Origin: Rhodospirillales bacterium
Lineage (GTDB): Bacteria; Pseudomonadota; Alphaproteobacteria; Rhodospirillales; JABHCV01
Direction of reading: 5' to 3'
DNA: 5,592 bases
NCBI GenBank assembly: GCA_016776705.1
Contig: JADHSW010000185.1
Location: 1 to 5,592, forward strand
Shown: positions 1-4,031 of the stretch, one piece after another
How the letters are laid out: each line of letters begins with the position of its first letter
How positions within the stretch are numbered: position 1 is the stretch's first letter
Made by a program: the position numbers and the translations under genes
Notes under the pieces: model-generated
Database searches by the model: none
Told to the model about the DNA's origin: nothing
What the model saw: the letters and a program-made list of their open reading frames with translations, nothing else

Positions 1-2
1 AT

Positions 3-1394
3 ACGCCGCTGCATTTGGTCCTGATGGCCGATATGCAACGACCGATCGTTCTGACATCGGGTAACCGTTCGGAAGAACCGCAGGTGACAGAAAACGGCGA
101 AGCCCTGGAAAGGCTCAGTGAAATTGCCGATCTGTGGCTGATGAATGATCGCGATATCGTAAATAGGTTGGATGATTCCGTTGTGCGTATCAGTGCCGGG
201 GCGCGCCGGACCATCCGCCGCGCCCGTGGAATAGCCCCGGCGCCGATGATATTGCCGGAAGGTTTCTCTGCCGCGCCGCGCGTGCTGGCCATGGGCGGGG
301 CGTTGAAAAATACCTTCTGCTTGCTGGGAGACGGCAAGGCCATTGTTTCGCAACACATGGGCGATATGGAAAACCCCCGCGCCCACGCCGACTATCGCCG
401 TAATATGAAGCTCTACCGGGATATAAATGGCTTCGAGGCGGATATTATCGCGCTGGACATGCACCCGGATTACATCCCCAGCCAATGGGGCCGGAAACTG
501 GCGGAGGAAGCCAATATTCCTGTCGTCCCGGTCCAGCATCATCACGCCCATGTCGCCGCCGTAATGGCCGAACATGGATTGGAAAAGGATACTAGTCCGG
601 TCTTTGGAATCGTTTTCGACGGCCTGGGTTATGGCCCTGATGGAGACTTGTGGGGCGGCGAATTCCTGATCGTCGATTATGCACACTTCCGCCGTGTCGC
701 CCATTTTGCGCCTGTCCCTTTAATTGGCGGCGAGAAAGCCATGGTTCAGCCATGGCGCAATGCTTTCGCCCATATCAATGCGGCGATTGGTTGGGAAATT
801 GCGGCGAAGAATTTCAAAAATCTTTCCTTACTTAGGCAGTTCGAGGAAAAGCCCTTGGCGCAGGTTAAGCAAATGCTGAAGCGCGGGCTCAATGTGCCGC
901 CAGCCTCATCGGCGGGAAGGTTATTTGATGGCGTCGCCGCGGCGTTGGGCATCTGTTTCGATCAATTGAGCTTCGAAGGGGAAGCGGCCATCGGCTTGGA
1001 AAATCTGGCCCTGCAATGCCAAGACGATGTCGGCGGCTACCGGGTCGCGGCTGACGATGAAATCTCCTGGAAGAAACTTTGGCAGGGCATTCTGGGTGAT
1101 TTGGATCACGGTGTGTCTCGCGAAGTAATCGCCCGGCGTTTCCATAACACTGTAATCCAGGTCACTGTCCACTTGGCGGAAAAATTGCAGCGTACGGAAG
1201 GCTTTAGCCAAGTCGTTTTGTCAGGCGGTGTTTTTCAAAATAATATTCTTTTAAGCGAAATCTCCCGGCAACTTGGCGAACGCGGAATGGAAGTCCTTTC
1301 ACCCATGGCCTTTCCGGCAAATGACGGAGGTCTGTCTTTGGGGCAAGCCGCCGTTGCCGCGGCCCGACATATCAATATGGAGAGACCTGAATGA
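3..1394 (+). CDS. hypF: HypF carbamoyltransferase, C-terminal part (5' end outside window)
   Basis: HypF activates carbamoyl phosphate as a carbamoyl-adenylate and passes the carbamoyl group to the C-terminal cysteine of HypE, the first step in making the cyanide ligands of the [NiFe]-hydrogenase active site; it is a cytoplasmic protein. The reading frame is open to the left edge and already reads TPLH at position 3, a typical HypF stretch, so the TTG at 15 is internal. The acylphosphatase and zinc-finger domains lie outside the window. Visible are the end of the YrdC-like domain (TSGNRSEEP at about 54-80, then DRDIVNRLDDSVVRI) and the whole Kae1-like domain: ALDMHPDY (about 453-476), the metal-binding HHHAH (537-551), DGLGYGPDGDLWGG (618-659), SGGVFQNN (1221-1244) and the closing ANDGGLSLGQA. 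SEEP replaces the more usual SGEP, a small variation. The stop overlaps the ATG of the next gene, which implies an operon. No frameshift is seen. Confidence 0.96.
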   Translation, partial: TPLHLVLMADMQRPIVLTSGNRSEEPQVTENGEALERLSEIADLWLMNDRDIVNRLDDSVVRISAGARRTIRRARGIAPAPMILPEGFSAAPRVLAMGGALKNTFCLLGDGKAIVSQHMGDMENPRAHADYRRNMKLYRDINGFEADIIALDMHPDYIPSQWGRKLAEEANIPVVPVQHHHAHVAAVMAEHGLEKDTSPVFGIVFDGLGYGPDGDLWGGEFLIVDYAHFRRVAHFAPVPLIGGEKAMVQPWRNAFAHINAAIGWEIAAKNFKNLSLLRQFEEKPLAQVKQMLKRGLNVPPASSAGRLFDGVAAALGICFDQLSFEGEAAIGLENLALQCQDDVGGYRVAADDEISWKKLWQGILGDLDHGVSREVIARRFHNTVIQVTVHLAEKLQRTEGFSQVVLSGGVFQNNILLSEISRQLGERGMEVLSPMAFPANDGGLSLGQAAVAAARHINMERPE

Positions 1395-2080
1395 CATCGA
1401 TGCTGGTTTTGGGATTTTTTATCGGAATCCGCCATGCCTTCGAGCCCGACCATGTGGCTGCTGTGGCTTCGCTTGCCAGCAGAACGACGACCCTGCGCCA
1501 AGCCCTGCGCCATGGCGCCGTTTGGGGGTTGGGCCATACCTTGACGCTTTTCATGATCTGCGGGGCCGCATTATCCTTACAGAAGAACCTTCCCGTGGAT
1601 ATCGCCCACATGCTTGAAGTGATCGTCGGCATCATGCTGGTTTTGCTTGGCCTTGATGTTGTGCGCAGGCTGGTTCGCGAGCGCATTCACTTTCACGCCC
1701 ATGTCCACTCAGGGGGCGACAGCCATTTCCATGCCCACTCCCATCGCGGCGAAAGCCTGAAAAGCCATAACCCACGCAAGCACGAACACACCCATCCTGC
1801 CAGGTTCCCATACCGGTCATTGTTTGTCGGGTTGATGCACGGCATGGCCGGTTCCGCCGCCCTGATCGTCCTTACGGTTCAAAGCGCGGATTCGTTCTGG
1901 TTGGGAATGGCATACGTTGCGCTATTCGGCGTCGGTTCTATTGTCGGTATGGCAGTTTTCTCCGCCGTCATAAGTGTCCCATTACGAAGCGCCAAAGCCG
2001 TGACATGGGCCCACAACACCCTGCAAGGCGCTATCGGGGGCGGCACGGTCGTTCTGGGTGTTATGACGATTATCGGGTGA
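1391..2080 (+). CDS. NicO/NiCoT-family nickel-cobalt transporter with His-rich loop
   Basis: Predicted inner-membrane metal transporter of 229 residues. The first helix holds RHAFEPDHVAAV (residues 14-25), matching the H-x4-D-H nickel-binding signature of the NiCoT family (H15, D20, H21). GLGHTLTL (46-53) in helix 2 resembles the second conserved family motif. Further hydrophobic segments lie at about 72-91, 143-163, 168-192 and 207-228. Between helix 3 and the FP-RSLFVGLMHGMAGSAAL segment is a hydrophilic loop (about 100-135) with twelve histidines, likely a metal-binding or buffering region. The start is well supported: GGAG at 1379-1382 lies 8 bases before the ATG, and that ATG overlaps the hypF stop as ATGA, so the two are probably translationally coupled. 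The context suggests nickel supply for hydrogenase, but His-loop relatives also include exporters (RcnA type) and proteins annotated as UreH, so direction and metal are inferred. Confidence 0.88.
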   Translation: MTSMLVLGFFIGIRHAFEPDHVAAVASLASRTTTLRQALRHGAVWGLGHTLTLFMICGAALSLQKNLPVDIAHMLEVIVGIMLVLLGLDVVRRLVRERIHFHAHVHSGGDSHFHAHSHRGESLKSHNPRKHEHTHPARFPYRSLFVGLMHGMAGSAALIVLTVQSADSFWLGMAYVALFGVGSIVGMAVFSAVISVPLRSAKAVTWAHNTLQGAIGGGTVVLGVMTIIG

Positions 2081-2199
2081 ACATAAGGTCTTGAACTAAA
2101 GTTCCGTTGTAGAGTTACGTACTTTTAGATCTAACTAAAACACACCCGTTTAGGCTCCTGTAACCGGAAGTTAAATCTGGCGACACGGTTTTTGTCGTT
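2081..2199. other. Intergenic stretch after the transporter gene, no gene seen
   Basis: AT-richer than the flanking genes, with no convincing reading frame. It contains a 10-bp perfect palindrome, TTAGATCTAA (2125-2134), and a weak stem-loop CGACA/TGTCG (2181-2197). Neither is followed by a T-run, so no terminator is visible directly after the transporter gene. The part from 2166 resembles 2227-2255 at an offset of 61 bases (about 20 of 29 positions identical), so the repeat cluster that follows may begin here. Confidence 0.5.
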
Positions 2200-2302
2200 G
2201 GAATGACTGCTCTGCCCTCTGAAATCAGAAATTAAATATGGGAGTGCGGATTTTGCCCTTAGGGAGTGCGGATTTTGCCCTTAGAATGTCTGGATTAGCC
2301 CC
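2200..2302. repeat. Degenerate intergenic repeat cluster with two exact 22-bp tandem copies
   Basis: Two identical, directly adjacent 22-base units lie at 2240-2261 and 2262-2283; their core is GTGCGGATTTTG followed by CCCTTA. A diverged unit precedes them (2201-2222, GAATGACTGCTCTGCCC) and another follows (2284-2302, GAATGTCTGGATTAGCCCC). The outer two align better with each other than with the exact pair. The pattern (a GTCTG or GTCCG-like start, a short T-rich centre, then GCCCC) resembles non-coding intergenic repeats that I associate with alphaproteobacterial genomes; that family assignment is from memory and unconfirmed. No coding function is apparent. Confidence 0.75.
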
Positions 2303-2359
2303 TGTTAGCTGACGTTAGACAGTCCCGGTGGATGTGGACGTGATCAATGCGGCTATAGT

Positions 2360-2391
2360 CTACACTACTTTTTTTAAAAGTACGATTGTAG
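2360..2391 (+). other. Perfect stem-loop (7 bp) inside an outer CTACA/TGTAG stem
   Basis: TACTTTT (2366-2372) pairs exactly with AAAAGTA (2376-2382) around a TTT loop. An outer five-base pairing, CTACA (2360-2364) with TGTAG (2387-2391), encloses it. The inner stem is AT-rich and so only moderately stable. A -10-like TATAGT sits just upstream at 2354-2359, but I find no -35 at proper spacing. Its role is unknown; it could be part of a small transcript ending at the terminator at 2430-2463. Confidence 0.45.
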
Positions 2392-2398
2392 GGCCTTG

Positions 2399-2423
2399 AT
2401 TGTTGCGAGCCCCCGCAACCAAT
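2399..2423 (+). other. GC-rich stem-loop upstream of the terminator
   Basis: GTTGCG (2402-2407) pairs with CGCAAC (2414-2419) around the loop AGCCCC. The stem extends by ATT (2399-2401) with AAT (2421-2423) across a bulged C at 2420. There is no T-run after it, so it is not a terminator itself. Because it ends in CAACCA it superficially resembles a tRNA 3' end, but the T-arm geometry does not fit. Confidence 0.55.
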
Positions 2424-2429
2424 AAAATC

Positions 2430-2463
2430 AACGCCTTAGCCGTTTTCGGTTAAGGCGTTTTTC
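2430..2463 (+). terminator. Strong rho-independent terminator
   Basis: A 13-bp stem with one G-U pair: the left arm at 2430-2442 begins AACGCCTTA and the right arm at 2447-2459 ends TAAGGCGTT, around a TTTT loop. A T-run (2458-2462, then CTTT) follows. On the opposite strand the stem is followed by TGATTTTATT, so it may work weakly in both directions. It lies 350 bases after the transporter gene. It may end the hydrogenase-maturation transcript or a short RNA made within the intergenic block. Confidence 0.87.
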
Positions 2464-2467
2464 TTTA

Positions 2468-2488
2468 TGGGGCTACCTTGGGGCTACC
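2468..2488. repeat. Tandem TGGGGCTACC direct repeat, 11-base period
   Basis: TGGGGCTACC occurs at 2468-2477 and again at 2479-2488, one helical turn apart, immediately after the terminator. Closely spaced direct repeats next to a terminator, beside an otherwise gene-free stretch, recall the arm-type binding sites that flank integrase genes of integrative elements. No integrase is present here, so this is only a suggestion. The repeat could equally be an operator for an unknown regulator. Confidence 0.6.
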
Positions 2489-2820
2489 ACCAAAGAGGGA
2501 CTCTACAACACAATCAGGGGATAAAGCGGATACTCAACCCCCAAAATCCGCACCGAAAATTTTGAGTTTTGCTTTGATGGGGCTAAGCGGACTCGTTTCT
2601 ATGTTCGTTAAAACTTCCCTTCGTGACCAGAAGCAGTCATTTACCCTGCCAATCGGGGGATTCTTATTCGAAAGAATGTTTCAAAAGCAGGAAAGATAAA
2701 AATTGAAAAAGCATCAATGGCCCTGATGTTCGTTTACGAGAGGCTTATTTATTTTATGACTACTTAACTGCCCTTTTTGGGTGTAAGGTATGCTCTTCCA
2801 TAGGATGTAGGTTTTGCAAA
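2489..2820. other. Gene-poor stretch with an inverted repeat core; no convincing gene
   Basis: The stretch carries CAAAATCCGCAC at 2542-2553, the exact reverse complement of the core of the tandem repeat at 2244-2255 and 2266-2277. It also carries GGGGCTAAGCGGAC at 2579-2592, whose reverse complement resembles the diverged unit at 2288-2302. A 73-codon frame (2478-2699, TTG start, or ATG at 2577) spans both. It lacks a Shine-Dalgarno sequence, starts inside the GGGGCTACC repeat and resembles no family I know, so I regard it as fortuitous or a remnant. The last 120 bases are the leader of the FecR gene. The only promoter-like element I find there is TATGCT (2789-2794), whose best upstream partner TTAACT (2764-2769) is 19 bases away, so it is weak. 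Confidence 0.55.
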
Positions 2821-3930
2821 ATGCCCTATAAAATGATTCAACGTTTTGCGGTCTTTTTAGCCTTTATTTTGATTTCCATTTATGGACTGGGATCCATTCC
2901 GTCGGGCGCTGATGATCGCACCTCAACGGAGATGATCCTTGAGTCCCTGCGCATTAAGCAGTTGGCCTCCCTCAAGGAAGGCGATTTGAATCTCACTGAA
3001 AAAGATTGGAATATTGAGTGGAAGGTGGAAGTTGCCTCGGGTGACATTTCCTTTTCGCATAATGACCCTGACGCCCAGGGGATTTCATCCCTCGAAACTT
3101 CATCGGGCCAAAGTAATTCCAATTCACTGAAATCCGGTGGCGATTTATGGGAGCCCCTTACGGTCGGTACAAAACTGGGGTTGGCGAGCCAGGTTAAAAC
3201 CGGCGGCGACGGGTTCGCCTTGCTTACGAGCCTGGAAGGCACCATCGCCATAGCCGCCAACACCCGTATGGCCATTCCGGCCAAACGGGATAAGGCTGGC
3301 ACCCGGATATTGCAGAGCATTGGCAATATGTTGTTCAGGGTCACCAAAAGGCCCAACCGCCATTTCCTGGTAGAGACCCCGTATTTGATTGCCGGGGTCA
3401 AGGGGACAACCTTCGGTGTCAGCGTCGGCCCCCAGAGTGCATCGGTAAGCGTCAGTGAAGGAATTGTTGGGGTTTCGGATACTGCTGGCGGAGAGGAAAC
3501 TGACGTTACTGCCGGCCTGACGGCAAGCGCCAGCTCAACTCCCGGAGCAGGTGTAGAAGTGCAAACAACGGGTCCCCTGGGTATCGGATTAGGCTTATCG
3601 ACGGCCCCGGGTCTGCAGACGGCTCCGGGTCTGCAAACAGCCCCTGGCCTTCAAAAAGCCCTGAGTCGGCAGAAATCTAAAACTGGCAGGGCCTCTGTAG
3701 CATTGGGAAATTCCGCGTCTTCTCCTGGAAAGAGTGGAACATCCGGTTCAGGCGGCGGCAATAGCGGCGGCAATAGCGGCGGCAATAGCGGCGGTAACAG
3801 CGGCGGTAACAGCGGCGGCAACGGCGGTGGAAACAGCGGTGGAAACAGTGGCAATGGCAATGGCAACAACGGCGGCAACGGTAACGGTAAGGGCAACAAC
3901 GGCGGCAACGGTAACGGTAAGGGCCGCTAA
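2821..3930 (+). CDS. Secreted FecR-domain protein with Gly/Asn-rich C-terminal tail
   Basis: A 369-residue protein predicted to be exported. The N-terminus (MPYKMIQR, then a hydrophobic run at about 9-26 and GSIPSGA) is a Sec signal peptide with likely cleavage after A30. Residues 31-109 are a polar region without recognised motifs. Residues about 110-230 match the FecR domain: WEPLTVGTKLGLASQVKTGG, GFALLT, then VETPYLIAGVKGTTFGVSV (184-202). FecR domains occur in the TonB-linked FecR sensor and in many stand-alone periplasmic or surface proteins; this one lacks the N-terminal anti-sigma region of true FecR, and no sigma-factor gene is nearby. Three TAPGLQ repeats (residues 261-278) and a Gly/Asn/Ser tail ending in Lys and Arg (from about 311) follow. 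The start is supported by GTAGG at 2807-2811, nine bases upstream. The next gene is a CHASE2 receptor on the same strand, so a shared sensory role is plausible. Ligand and exact location are unknown. Confidence 0.88.
   Translation: MPYKMIQRFAVFLAFILISIYGLGSIPSGADDRTSTEMILESLRIKQLASLKEGDLNLTEKDWNIEWKVEVASGDISFSHNDPDAQGISSLETSSGQSNSNSLKSGGDLWEPLTVGTKLGLASQVKTGGDGFALLTSLEGTIAIAANTRMAIPAKRDKAGTRILQSIGNMLFRVTKRPNRHFLVETPYLIAGVKGTTFGVSVGPQSASVSVSEGIVGVSDTAGGEETDVTAGLTASASSTPGAGVEVQTTGPLGIGLGLSTAPGLQTAPGLQTAPGLQKALSRQKSKTGRASVALGNSASSPGKSGTSGSGGGNSGGNSGGNSGGNSGGNSGGNGGGNSGGNSGNGNGNNGGNGNGKGNNGGNGNGKGR
3601..3654 (+). repeat. Three 18-bp in-frame repeats coding TAPGLQ
   Basis: Units at 3601-3618, 3619-3636 and 3637-3654 each encode Thr-Ala-Pro-Gly-Leu-Gln. 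The first two are nearly identical at the DNA level; the third has diverged at synonymous positions, so selection appears to have kept the peptide. The repeats link the FecR domain to the low-complexity tail and may be a flexible spacer. Confidence 0.85.
3754..3921 (+). repeat. In-frame Gly/Asn/Ser repeat tract
   Basis: It begins with 12-bp units encoding Gly-Gly-Asn-Ser: three copies of GGCGGCAATAGC (3754-3789), then two of GGCGGTAACAGC (3790-3813), then variants. It ends with an exact 30-bp duplication (3862-3891 and 3892-3921) encoding GNNGGNGNGK. The antisense frames through this tract are long Pro/Leu, Arg/Cys or Ala/Val runs, which are low-complexity artefacts and not genes. Identical adjacent copies make the tract prone to slippage and length change. 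Confidence 0.9.
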
Positions 3931-3933
3931 GTA

Positions 3934-3984
3934 GGGAAAAAAGTCGTAACCGTCCATAGAGGCCGGTACTTTCCCCATTTTTTT
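3934..3984 (+). terminator. Terminator-like hairpin with T7 run between the FecR and CHASE2 genes
   Basis: An inner stem GTA(A)CCG (3946-3952, one bulged A) pairs with CGGTAC (3964-3969). Outside it GGGAAA (3934-3939) can pair with TTTCCC (3970-3975), leaving a few unpaired bases on the left arm. Seven Ts follow at 3978-3984. The stem is imperfect and the loop large, so termination is probably partial. It would act as an attenuator that lowers expression of the receptor relative to the FecR protein. Confidence 0.45.
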
Positions 3985-3990
3985 GAAGGG
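3985..3990 (+). promoter_or_regulatory. Shine-Dalgarno-like GAAGGG before the CHASE2 receptor
   Basis: GAAGGG follows the T-run directly. The codon at normal spacing (8 bases) in the receptor frame is ATC at 3999, not a standard start. The first in-frame ATG is at 4032, 41 bases downstream, too far for this site, and has only AT-rich sequence before it. In-frame stop TGA at 3984-3986 bars any earlier start. Confidence 0.45.
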
Positions 3991-4031
3991 ATCGCAAAAT
4001 CTCGCAACAAGTCTCCAATTTCATTATTTTT

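Noticed and set aside
2181..2197. CGACA/TGTCG stem-loop as a terminator for the transporter gene
   Set aside because: The stem is only five base pairs, its T-run is in the loop and none follows, so it does not meet the pattern of an intrinsic terminator.
2200..2302. CRISPR array
   Set aside because: The exact repeats are directly adjacent without spacers, number only two, and no cas gene is present.
2396..2423. Possible tRNA or tmRNA 3' end ending in CAACCA
   Set aside because: With CCA at 2419-2421 the T-stem and T-loop positions do not read as a T-arm, and no acceptor or anticodon arm lies upstream. It is better explained as a plain stem-loop.
2478..2699. A 73-codon frame on the + strand (TTG start, or ATG at 2577)
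   Set aside because: It begins inside the GGGGCTACC repeat, has no Shine-Dalgarno at either start, overlaps inverted copies of the intergenic repeat and resembles no known family. It is probably fortuitous.
2880..3401. A 173-codon minus-strand frame opposite the FecR gene
   Set aside because: It shows no recognisable domain and lies wholly opposite a well-supported gene; it is a shadow frame.
3651..4024. Long minus-strand and alternative plus-strand frames rich in Pro/Leu, Arg/Cys or Ala/Val
   Set aside because: They are out-of-frame readings of the Gly/Asn/Ser repeat in the FecR-domain gene, which has a signal peptide, recognisable domain and ribosome site.
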